From an uncultured Eubacteriales bacterium (GTDB taxonomy: Bacteria; Bacillota; Clostridia; Oscillospirales; Acutalibacteraceae), in assembly GCA_934486705.1 (NCBI GenBank), contig CAKSQS010000015.1, positions 1-49,188 on the forward strand: DNA of 49,188 nt. The letters run 5' to 3'. Shown here one piece after another: positions 15,139 to 23,260 of this stretch. The notes below the pieces were generated by a model. That model made no database searches, had not been told where the DNA came from, and saw only the letters and a list, made by a program, of their open reading frames with translations. The translations under genes and the position numbers were made by a program. Position 1 is the first letter of the stretch. Each line of letters starts with the position of its first letter.

Positions 15139-18021
15139 TTATTTAACTGTAATTTTCAAAGCGTTGCCGTTTCCGTAAATGCATCCGCTCAGGGTGTACT
15201 GCGGTATTACCGTGCTGTCACCCGAGGCTGTTTTTGCAAGTATTTCGGAATAATAATCCGCGTGCTGGTGACCGTTGAAAACACCCTTGATAATATCGCC
15301 GTTTGCAGCAATAATATCGCATATTGCCTTTGTGGCGGCGTCAGCATTCGGACCCCCTACCTGACCCGAATAATAGTTGCCGCTCGCACTGTTGTCGTCC
15401 TTACGGATAGCGTCTATCGCTGTATCTGCCGCATTGCCGGTGCTGATAGGCTCGTGCATAAACATAAGCACTGCGTAGCCGTTTTCCTTTGCAAGCGCAA
15501 TATCGGCTTCAAGCTTAGCCTTTTGGCTTTCGTAGAATTTACCCTCGCCGTTGTTAAGCTGAATAAGCATAACCTTATTGCCTATCACCCTTGAGGAATA
15601 GTTAATATCGTGCTTCCATACCTTTTTGAGTATTTCCCATCTTCTCTCGGCTGAAAGGCTCTCGGGCATTACACCCTGCATTTTTTGCAAATATTCGTGA
15701 TTACCCATTGTTACCATAGCGTCGGGCATAACATCCCATATTTCCTTATAAAGCAGCTCCACCCCGCCGTAGGTCAGGTAATCAAAGGTATCGCCGGTTA
15801 AAACCACCGCGTCGGCGGTTCTTGCAAAATCAATAGCACTGCGCGCCTTTGAAACGGAGGACGCATTTTTACCGAAGGTGCGCACATCGTTTGTGGAAAG
15901 CACGGTGGGATTTTTCACTGCATAATCCTTTGCGTTGAGGTAATTGAAATGCATATCCGACAGCTGAACAATTTCAAGCGGATTATCAAGACCGAGATTT
16001 ATTACCACATCACGAACGGAAATGCCGTTTTCGCCCAACTTATAAATATAATAATTGGGGGTTTCCGCACTGCCGGTAACGGTTATTTTTTCAACGCCCG
16101 CATATTTTTCGGTCTGCATTGCGTTTACCTTTTCAACAATACCGTTAAGAATACCGCGTTCATTTTCCGAAAGCGCTGCGTTTTCAAGCGCTTTTCTTGC
16201 GGCGGCATACATATTTGCCGAAGCATAATCTGTATACAAAACCCTTTCGTTTCCGTTAATATCGGTATATTTTATATATCCCCTTACCGTATACTGGCGC
16301 GTAAGCTTAGCGTCTGTAATATCGGTAATGCAGGCGGTATAGCTTGTAATGCCGTTCTCGGTATCAAAAAGCCTCTCTGCGGGAATTTTTGCGGCAGTGT
16401 AGTTTTCATCACCGTAAGGGTAAGCCTTGTCAAGCTCAAGCTCTGCCCAGCTGTTTTCATTTACAATATCCGCCGGAAGAACTGCCGCGCCGTATTCCGC
16501 AGCGTTCGGTAATGAATTATAAAAATCATCACTGAGCTTTACTGTAAAGCGCAGACCGGTTTTCTTTTCGGTTCTTACAGATGTATCGGTTATTTTGAAA
16601 TCTACACTTTCCTGCGCGTTAAAATCTATAAATTCCGCAATCAGTGTATCACCTGCCGACAGGGTAATATTTTTTTCCGCTGCCGCACCGCCGGCTGTTT
16701 TCCAGCCGACAAACAGCTTTCCGTCAGGTGCTTCCGGCGCAATTTGCGATAAATCAAGGGTAATTTCCTCATTTGCCGTAAGTGTGCCGTCCGAAATTTC
16801 ATAAGCCTTTTTAGCGGGCTCGGTAATTGTGAAATTTATTTCATTAACCCTTACCCAGCCCTGATACTCAAATGCAATAAGCTGATAATTGCCCGGCTCC
16901 CAATTATACGGGTAAAACTTATATTCTTCCTTTGCCCACACGCCGTGGGTATCGGCTAAAAATCCGCTGTTGTAGCCGCCGGTTATCGGTGTTTTATAAA
17001 TTCGGATAAAGTAGCCCTCGTTATATGTCCAGTTTTTGGTCTTAACCGTTATTACTTCATCGGTAGTGTAAGATGTTTTGTCCATCGTAGCGCGTTTATC
17101 CTCTTTTATTGTGAATTTGATATCGGAAATATAATCCTTAGTGTAATCTCCCGAGTCAAAAGCCACAAATCTGTATTCGCCGGGCTGCCAGCCGGTTGTG
17201 TCAACAGTATATACTGACTTGCCGGGGGCATTTGCTGCGCTGTAAACGGGCTCGGTATCGGCGGTTATATCCGTTACCGACCCGTTGTATATTGCAAAAA
17301 AGTCATTTTCGCCCCATTTATCCGTGGTTACATTTATTGTTTCGCTTTCATTATAGGTTGATTTATCAAGCGAAGCGGCTTTAACCGAATCAGACACTCT
17401 GAATGGGAACTCTGCCGCAAAGCTCCAGCCGCTTCCCCATACTGCCGCAACATAATATCCCGGTTTTGTTTTATTTACCGTGCGGCTTGTATCACCGTTA
17501 ATTTTTGCATAGTCTGACATTGAATAGGAAGTTATACTTCCTTTTTCGTTTCCAGGAAATATTCCGAATTCAAGGTCGGATTTAACACCGGTAATTTTGA
17601 ATGTTGTGTTCATTCCTACGCCTGCAACCTTATTTCCCGTTATTGTAATTGCGGGGTAAACTGTTATTTTCTGCGAAAATTGGTAATTCCAACCGGAAGT
17701 CCAAATGGCAATATGATAAGTACCCGCTTTTGATATTTTAAGCTTTTCTGTATGTGTTCCGGTTTTTCCGTAGCGATAATGAACTATTGCCGAACCCCAA
17801 GTGGCGGGTTTTCCTCCGTTGTCTTGAATAATACCGAATTCCATATCAGAAGTCAAATTATTAAAAGTATATTCAACGTTTTGGTCAACATAAATGGTGG
17901 TCTGGTTACCCTTGGCTGAGGCGGTCGGCGCCGCCGCTTCATCTGCCGAGCTGTTTATAAGCCCTGCCGAAAACGCCATACACGCCGCAAGCATAACAGC
18001 AAACAGCCTTTTGATTTTCAT
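15139..18021 (-). CDS. Secreted multidomain protein with C-terminal calcineurin-like metallophosphoesterase
   Basis: This 960-aa exported protein has an N-terminal signal peptide (about 1-26). About four Ig-like modules follow (37-122, 126-208, 213-306, 310-400), each with a conserved EFGI/FFAIY or G-W-Y-x-x-A-x-W core. Then come a short FVGWKTAGG module (about 408-467) and an uncharacterised domain with EKKTGLRF (about 470-640) that recurs in the upstream frameshifted gene. The C-terminus (about 680-960) is a calcineurin-like phosphoesterase with all metal motifs: SDMH (Asp689, His691), GDTFD (744-747), GNHE (773-776), MHEP (His856) and GHQH (917-920). There is no dockerin or membrane anchor. 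It is last in its operon, 23 bases after the dockerin gene. It may hydrolyse phosphoesters outside the cell; the substrate is unknown. Confidence 0.88.
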   Translation of the reverse strand: MKIKRLFAVMLAACMAFSAGLINSSADEAAAPTASAKGNQTTIYVDQNVEYTFNNLTSDMEFGIIQDNGGKPATWGSAIVHYRYGKTGTHTEKLKISKAGTYHIAIWTSGWNYQFSQKITVYPAITITGNKVAGVGMNTTFKITGVKSDLEFGIFPGNEKGSITSYSMSDYAKINGDTSRTVNKTKPGYYVAAVWGSGWSFAAEFPFRVSDSVKAASLDKSTYNESETINVTTDKWGENDFFAIYNGSVTDITADTEPVYSAANAPGKSVYTVDTTGWQPGEYRFVAFDSGDYTKDYISDIKFTIKEDKRATMDKTSYTTDEVITVKTKNWTYNEGYFIRIYKTPITGGYNSGFLADTHGVWAKEEYKFYPYNWEPGNYQLIAFEYQGWVRVNEINFTITEPAKKAYEISDGTLTANEEITLDLSQIAPEAPDGKLFVGWKTAGGAAAEKNITLSAGDTLIAEFIDFNAQESVDFKITDTSVRTEKKTGLRFTVKLSDDFYNSLPNAAEYGAAVLPADIVNENSWAELELDKAYPYGDENYTAAKIPAERLFDTENGITSYTACITDITDAKLTRQYTVRGYIKYTDINGNERVLYTDYASANMYAAARKALENAALSENERGILNGIVEKVNAMQTEKYAGVEKITVTGSAETPNYYIYKLGENGISVRDVVINLGLDNPLEIVQLSDMHFNYLNAKDYAVKNPTVLSTNDVRTFGKNASSVSKARSAIDFARTADAVVLTGDTFDYLTYGGVELLYKEIWDVMPDAMVTMGNHEYLQKMQGVMPESLSAERRWEILKKVWKHDINYSSRVIGNKVMLIQLNNGEGKFYESQKAKLEADIALAKENGYAVLMFMHEPISTGNAADTAIDAIRKDDNSASGNYYSGQVGGPNADAATKAICDIIAANGDIIKGVFNGHQHADYYSEILAKTASGDSTVIPQYTLSGCIYGNGNALKITVK

Positions 18022-18044
18022 AAACCGTTACTCCTTTCCGGCTA

Positions 18045-18785
18045 TCAATAATTCCAATTGTCGGAAATATCGTTATCGCGCATAATATATCCGATTTCAT
18101 AATCAAGTGCTCCGGCATTATCTATGCCCTCAATACCTAAAATATACTTTTTGAGCATTGTCATATCGCCGGTGTCAACAGTGCCGTCCTTATTAAGATC
18201 GGCAGCGCTAACCTTTACCTCAGCTGTTTTCGCAAGGTATTTTTTGTAGCGCACAAGGTCTATAATATCCACGCTCTTATCGTTGTTTACATCGCCGCCG
18301 ATATAATACTCACCCTCTATCGGGTTAAGTCCGTTTTCGCAAAGTAAGGCGGTGTATGCAATTTTTGCACCCTTTTGCTCGGCAGTAGCGCCGAAGCAGG
18401 TTATAAGATTTAAGCCCTTTGAAAGCTCAAGCTCAAAGGCGGTATCAGGGGCTGCCTTTATTACGGCGCCGCCCGCTTTAACCGCCGCATATTCCGCACC
18501 GGTAAAGGCAAGCTTAAAGGAATATTTTCCTGCCTTAGGGGTGTAAACCGCAAAGGTTAAATAGGCTGTACTTTTGCTGTTAATATTGCCGGTAAGCTTA
18601 TCAAAGTCAGCCGGGGTTGCATTTTCATCCTCAATTGCGGCATCGGAGGATACAGAATACAAATTTTTGTAAACATTGCCGTCCGTCACCGGCAGGGACT
18701 GATTAGGTTCAGCCGCCCCGACGGAAAGTGCCGCCGCGGACAATGTTAATACGACCGATAAAATCAGCGCTGATAATTTTTTCAT
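18045..18785 (-). CDS. Small secreted type I dockerin protein
   Basis: This 246-aa protein has a signal peptide (about 1-24), one beta-sandwich-like domain (about 45-150, CBM-like in appearance but not identifiable) and a type I dockerin (about 164-218). The dockerin has two calcium loops, GDVNNDKSVDIIDL and ADLNKDGTVDTGDM, each followed by a helix with K-K-Y-L or K-K-Y-I. A 26-residue acidic and aromatic tail follows the dockerin. There is no recognisable catalytic domain. A dockerin implies attachment to a cohesin-bearing scaffold, which is not in this window. It lies between the frameshifted beta-helix gene (26 bases) and the metallophosphoesterase gene (23 bases). Confidence 0.85.
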   Translation of the reverse strand: MKKLSALILSVVLTLSAAALSVGAAEPNQSLPVTDGNVYKNLYSVSSDAAIEDENATPADFDKLTGNINSKSTAYLTFAVYTPKAGKYSFKLAFTGAEYAAVKAGGAVIKAAPDTAFELELSKGLNLITCFGATAEQKGAKIAYTALLCENGLNPIEGEYYIGGDVNNDKSVDIIDLVRYKKYLAKTAEVKVSAADLNKDGTVDTGDMTMLKKYILGIEGIDNAGALDYEIGYIMRDNDISDNWNY

Positions 18786-18811
18786 AATAACTTCTCCCTA
18801 TCGTTTTAATT

Positions 18812-20407
18812 TTATTTGAAAATTACAATGGGTTGTCTGTCAATGCTTTGCTTTAAATAGCCGTATCCCACAGCGTCAGCGTTATAAACTGCCGGTTCAT
18901 CGGCACTGCCCGTTTTTACGCTAAGCAGCTCTCCGTCTGTTTCTCTTATATAAACATTGCGTGAAAGCGTCGGGAATGAGCCGCCGCTGCTCTTATAGCA
19001 GCAAAGCGCCGTAAGGTACGCGCCGGCTGCGGCAGAGTCAAAAACATTGTTTTTAATTACAAAATCACTTGTGCGGTTTGCACCGTCCGCGCGGATATGC
19101 GCAACATATACCGCAGCCTTAGTGCGGTTTTCAATACCGCCGTATCCGTTTCCGGCATTATACATAAGGTTGTTTTCAATAACAATATTTTCTGCGCTGC
19201 CTTCTGTTCCCAGCCAATACTCAAAGGAGGCTAACCCGCACTTATCAAATATGTTATTACGCACCGTAAAGCCGCTGACCCTTGCCGATATTCCCTGGAA
19301 AGTAACGCCGCTGTCATAAATATTGCTGAATTTGCAGTTTTCAACCAAAGAGTTTGTGCTGTCGCCCAAAAACTCAACGGCATTTCCAAGGCGAGTACCG
19401 TCAGAATCACTCATAACGCTGCCGCCTATATAGCTGAACTCACAGCCGCGCACCGTTATGCCGTTTGTGCCGCCGGCTGCGCCTATTCCGTGCCTGCCGC
19501 CGCAGGTGAACACAAGGTTTTCAACCGTAATATTGTCAGCACCGTCTATTTTAAACATATCAAAGCCGAAGCCTATATCAATATTGCTTAAAAGTACTGT
19601 CGGCTCGCCGTACTGGCAGTACATATAGAATTTTGAGTCATCCCAATAAAACTGCCATTCCTTATTCAGGTCGGAAAGGCTTTCCTTAACACAACCGGTA
19701 TATTGATAACCGTTGCTTTTAAGAGTTACTCTCAGCACACCGGGATCGGCGCTTACATTTGAAATGTTGATATACCAAATATTACTGTTTCCGGAATATC
19801 TGCTCCATTTCTTTTCGGCATAATTTTCAAAGGAACCGTTTATAACAGGCTTGGTACCTGTTCCGTATGCGCCGTAAGAAACACCTGTGGTTAAACGGAA
19901 CGAGGTTCCGTCGCTGTATTTTGTAGAGGTACGGTACACCCCGCCCCTTTCAAAAAGAACTGCGTCCCCCGCCTTTAAAGAAAGCCTGCTCAGCTTTTCA
20001 AGGGTCTTAATCGGTTTTTGCGCGGAAAGTCCGCTGTTAGCGTCGCTCCCCTTTTCGGAAACATAGTAAAGCGTGCCTGTGGCAGCCGCCGCTACCGTAT
20101 CCGCCGAATTTGCAATGAAACCTTCAAGCGCGGTTTTTTCAGAGGAAAGCGTATCATTTATAAGCTGTAGCTTTTCGGCTTTTTCCGTTTCGGAAATATC
20201 ACCGTTCATCACCGAATTTGCCGATACCTCAAGAAGTGAAGAATAAGCGGTATTGCTGTATGCAGTTCTTCTGTTACCGTTAAGGTCGGTATAGGCTACA
20301 AAGCCACACACTGCAAAGCTTTCACCGCGGTGCTTTTTCGGGAATATCGGTAATACAAACGGTAAATTTATCAGTTCCGTCGTAATAAACGAATCCTTCA
20401 TCCCCAA
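18812..20407 (-). CDS. 3' part of a frameshifted giant secreted protein: beta-helix domain
   Basis: This frame continues the protein whose 5' part ends at 20322. The join is at the T-run 20334-20338 (AAAAA on the coding strand): dropping one A gives ITDIPEKHRGESFAVCGFV, which matches the ITDI-to-GYIKYTDINGN region of the 960-aa protein downstream. The first 25 residues of this frame are therefore not real, and no ribosome binding site precedes the TTG at 20407. After the second half of the KTGLRF domain, a right-handed beta-helix domain begins (YYVSEKGSDANSG, then AVLFERGGVYR, YGAYGTGTKP, GGRHGIG, YDSGVTFQG). This domain is shared with the genes at 27515 and 28915. No dockerin or anchor is seen at the C-terminus. 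Function is unknown; a polysaccharide lyase or hydrolase is possible. Confidence 0.75.
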   Translation of the reverse strand: MGMKDSFITTELINLPFVLPIFPKKHRGESFAVCGFVAYTDLNGNRRTAYSNTAYSSLLEVSANSVMNGDISETEKAEKLQLINDTLSSEKTALEGFIANSADTVAAAATGTLYYVSEKGSDANSGLSAQKPIKTLEKLSRLSLKAGDAVLFERGGVYRTSTKYSDGTSFRLTTGVSYGAYGTGTKPVINGSFENYAEKKWSRYSGNSNIWYINISNVSADPGVLRVTLKSNGYQYTGCVKESLSDLNKEWQFYWDDSKFYMYCQYGEPTVLLSNIDIGFGFDMFKIDGADNITVENLVFTCGGRHGIGAAGGTNGITVRGCEFSYIGGSVMSDSDGTRLGNAVEFLGDSTNSLVENCKFSNIYDSGVTFQGISARVSGFTVRNNIFDKCGLASFEYWLGTEGSAENIVIENNLMYNAGNGYGGIENRTKAAVYVAHIRADGANRTSDFVIKNNVFDSAAAGAYLTALCCYKSSGGSFPTLSRNVYIRETDGELLSVKTGSADEPAVYNADAVGYGYLKQSIDRQPIVIFK

Positions 20408-22997
20408 CCGCTTTCATAGCGGCGTTTTCATTATCTGTTGTAAGCGTTTCTCCAAGGCTTATAAAATGCTCGGGCAATGCCAGATAGCCGTATTTAATAT
20501 TTGAAAGCTCTGCAAGCGCCGTTTCAAAATCCGCGCCCTTTTCTATTATAAAGCGTAAACCGGTCTTTTTCTCCTTGCGCTCCTCGGCACCCGAAACTCT
20601 GAACGCCGCGTTTTCGCCTTCCAAAGCAAAATCCGAATACACAGCATAAAGCTTTTCGCCCGCCGAAAGGTTTAAATCGGCGGTATTGCTTAAATACTCA
20701 CCCTTTTCATTTTTAAAGCCCAAAAGTATTCTTCCGTTTGACTGCACCGGTGCTATTGCCGTAACATTAAAGCCTGTTAAATCGGCAACTGCGGTAAATA
20801 CATCGCCGGTAAAGGTGTAGTCCTCCTTGCCTGTAACCGTCATAGTATATACGCCGGACGGCACCTTTATATTTCCTTTTTCAGAAATATACGAAAGCGT
20901 ATGATTGTCATTATTGCTCAAAATCACGGTATTGCCGCCCGTAACGGAGAATGTTCCGGGAATTGCGGTAGTATTAAGATAGGTGTTTTTCCCGGAAGCT
21001 TCATTTTTAATTATCCATTTTTTATTTACAGTGAAGTTATTTCCGTCATAGCTATTGCTAAAGGTAAGCGTATCTCCGCCCTCTGCCACCTTTTCATAAG
21101 TACCGTTATTAAAAATAAATTGTGCGTTATCGGCATAAAGCCCGTTATAATAGGTAGCTCCGCCTATTTTTTTTATTGAGCCTACATTGTTTACCGTTAA
21201 ATTGAAATTATTAAAACGGTTCATTCTTTCATTTATTGTAATTTTTTGATTGAAGTTATTGCCTAAAAATATTTGCTGAATTACAGCGTTAGGCGCGTCT
21301 ATTACAATATTTGCGTCCCCGTATTGTACCGCGTTTTCAATAGACTGCACATTACCTATTACAAGCTTTATTATAAAGCTGCGGTTGGTTTTTATCTTTA
21401 TGTTGCAATCCTTTTCATATGCCACACGTCCGGTTGCGCTGTCAATTTCAGCCGTGCTTAAGGTTTTGTCATATCCGCCGTATACCGTTGCCGGATAATC
21501 CGCACTGGCCTTATCGTCATATGCATTTTCACCGAAGGTAAAATCATAACCGTTGGTGTAAATTGATGTACCGCTATTTGATTTACTGTTTCCGTATGCG
21601 GTATCAAGAACAAACGGTCCCGCCAGCTTCATATGCGAGGTTGTCCAAAGCGTCAGACCTGCCGATTTCAGTGTGATAGGCTCCTCATAAGGCGTACAGC
21701 CCGACATATCAAAGGAAAGTCCGTTCCAGCCGCACTTTTTAACATATATTACTCTGTTTTCTCCCTTCAACCCCAGTGAATTAACCTTGTTTACCGCAGC
21801 CTGCAGGGTTTTAAGCGGAGCATTTTCCGAAATTCCGTTATTTGAATCAGAGCCGGTCTCTGTGTTGATATATACCTTATCGGGAGCGCCCTGCTCCACG
21901 GTATATTCGCCTGTAGGTACAGTTAAAATTCCTTCGTCTGAATAATAAGCGTTATCGCCGGATTTTGCAACAGCCATACTGTCATTGCTTAGCTCAAAGC
22001 TTCCCGGTGTTTCGGTTGCCGCAAGGCTGAAACCGGCATTTTCCGCTGCTTTTATTATCCATTTTTTGCCTGCCTGAATGTTGGTGTCGCCATAGTAGCC
22101 GTATACAAGCTTATCCGTAACCGCAGCGGCAGCTCCGTTATTGTAAATAAACTGTATTGAATCGGCTTTTACCGCATTGTAATATGTAGCACCCTCAAGG
22201 CTTACAATTTGCTTAATATTGTTTACGGCTACGCTTATATTTGAAAAGCGGTTTTGCTGTGTTCCGGTATCTTTAAAATTGCCGTTGTTTCCTAATTTAA
22301 GGGTTGTAACCGTAAGATTAGGGTTATCAATTGATATATCGGCGCTGCCGTATACAACGTTATAATTAACATAATCCGAATTTCCTATAACAACCTTGTT
22401 TAGCGTAACCTCACGCTCTCCGGCAAGGCATAATTTAATATCCTTTTTCCACTCTATATTTCCGCTTGTTTCATCGGGTTCAATTCCAAGGTTAGTGCTA
22501 TACCCGGCATATATGCTCGAATTACCCTTTTCATCTTTTGCGTCATAGGTAAAATCATAGCCGCGGGTATAAATCTCCATACCCTTTTGCGAGCGTGAAT
22601 TACCGTAATTAAGCTTCAGCGTCAGCGGACCCCCGAGATACATATTGGAGGTTGACCAGACCGTTACACCAGATTTAGCTTTAAGCGTAATCATTTCCGT
22701 ATACGGTGTGCAGCCTCTCATATCAAAGGAAAGTCCGTTCCAGCCACATTCGATAATATTTATTACCCTGTTTTCGCCTGTCAGCCCTAACTCAATCACC
22801 TTATTCAAAGCGGCGTTCAGCGTTTTAAGCGGCTTATCCGTCTCGGTGCCGCTGTTTTCATCATTGCCGTTACTGCTTGAAAGATAAACGGCGGTAATAT
22901 CATCTGTTGTGCCGTCGCTTGCCGCCGAAATTGCGCCGGTAAACACCGTACTTATAAGCGCAAGGCATAAAATCAAAGAAAATACTCGTTTGTACAT
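20322..22997 (-). CDS. 5' part of a frameshifted giant secreted protein: tandem repeats plus KTGLRF domain
   Basis: From the ATG at 22997 (CGGAG 8 bases upstream; a GTG at 23006 is less likely) this part has a signal peptide (about 1-25). Two homologous repeats of about 350 residues follow, each starting with a VY-to-NSGT/NNGI strand and P-L-K-T-L. Shared features are CGWNGLSFDM, GATYYNAVKAD versus GATYYNGLYAD, and KKWIIK. Next come a VGxK/LGFKNEKGE-type short module and the beginning of the KTGLRF domain. The frame ends at CITDIPEKAPR because of one extra A in a run of five. The restored protein would be about 1,390 aa. The repeats begin like polysaccharide-binding beta-helices, but no catalytic site can be assigned. 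It is the first gene of its unit, with a promoter at 23081-23110. Confidence 0.75.
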   Translation of the reverse strand: MYKRVFSLILCLALISTVFTGAISAASDGTTDDITAVYLSSSNGNDENSGTETDKPLKTLNAALNKVIELGLTGENRVINIIECGWNGLSFDMRGCTPYTEMITLKAKSGVTVWSTSNMYLGGPLTLKLNYGNSRSQKGMEIYTRGYDFTYDAKDEKGNSSIYAGYSTNLGIEPDETSGNIEWKKDIKLCLAGEREVTLNKVVIGNSDYVNYNVVYGSADISIDNPNLTVTTLKLGNNGNFKDTGTQQNRFSNISVAVNNIKQIVSLEGATYYNAVKADSIQFIYNNGAAAAVTDKLVYGYYGDTNIQAGKKWIIKAAENAGFSLAATETPGSFELSNDSMAVAKSGDNAYYSDEGILTVPTGEYTVEQGAPDKVYINTETGSDSNNGISENAPLKTLQAAVNKVNSLGLKGENRVIYVKKCGWNGLSFDMSGCTPYEEPITLKSAGLTLWTTSHMKLAGPFVLDTAYGNSKSNSGTSIYTNGYDFTFGENAYDDKASADYPATVYGGYDKTLSTAEIDSATGRVAYEKDCNIKIKTNRSFIIKLVIGNVQSIENAVQYGDANIVIDAPNAVIQQIFLGNNFNQKITINERMNRFNNFNLTVNNVGSIKKIGGATYYNGLYADNAQFIFNNGTYEKVAEGGDTLTFSNSYDGNNFTVNKKWIIKNEASGKNTYLNTTAIPGTFSVTGGNTVILSNNDNHTLSYISEKGNIKVPSGVYTMTVTGKEDYTFTGDVFTAVADLTGFNVTAIAPVQSNGRILLGFKNEKGEYLSNTADLNLSAGEKLYAVYSDFALEGENAAFRVSGAEERKEKKTGLRFIIEKGADFETALAELSNIKYGYLALPEHFISLGETLTTDNENAAMKAVGDEGFVYYDGTDKFTVCITDIPEKAPR

Positions 22998-23080
22998 TTC
23001 ATCCACTCCGATATTTTATATTTTGCCGAACCTGAAAATTATATCAGCACAAATCACCCCGCAATACTTTTTTTACCTTA

Positions 23081-23110
23081 ATTATACATTTTCAATGTTA
23101 CTTTTTTCAA
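23081..23110 (-). promoter_or_regulatory. Promoter of the frameshifted beta-helix operon with spacer dyad
   Basis: On the minus strand TTGAAA (23105-23110) and TATAAT (23081-23086) are separated by 18 bases. The spacer carries ACATT-GAA-AATGT next to the -10 box, similar to the promoter at 42910-42938. Confidence 0.65.
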
Positions 23111-23200
23111 TATCGTAGATTATTAAAAAAGTATAGAAAATAATCATTTATACCTTATATTTTATAAATCATTTCAGTAAAAACCGTAATTTACTGCCGA

Positions 23201-23250
23201 AAATGGGGCTGCCGTGTTAAAGCAAAAATGCACATTAACACGCCAGCCCC
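23201..23250 (-). terminator. Terminator of the eleven-gene transporter operon
   Basis: A 16-bp stem with one internal mismatch (GGGGCTGCCGTGTTAA, 23205-23220, with the arm at 23235-23250) and a 14-base loop is followed by ATTTTC on the minus strand. It begins 11 bases after the LRR gene stop. Confidence 0.75.
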
Positions 23251-23260
23251 GCCGCGAGCC

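Noticed and set aside
15949..16512. 187-codon plus-strand open frame
   Set aside because: It lies opposite the metallophosphoesterase gene, has no ribosome binding site, and is a frame shadow of biased codons.
20380..20407. TTG at 20407 as a genuine start of a separate gene
   Set aside because: No ribosome binding site precedes it, and the first 25 residues do not fit the conserved domain that resumes only after the A-run.
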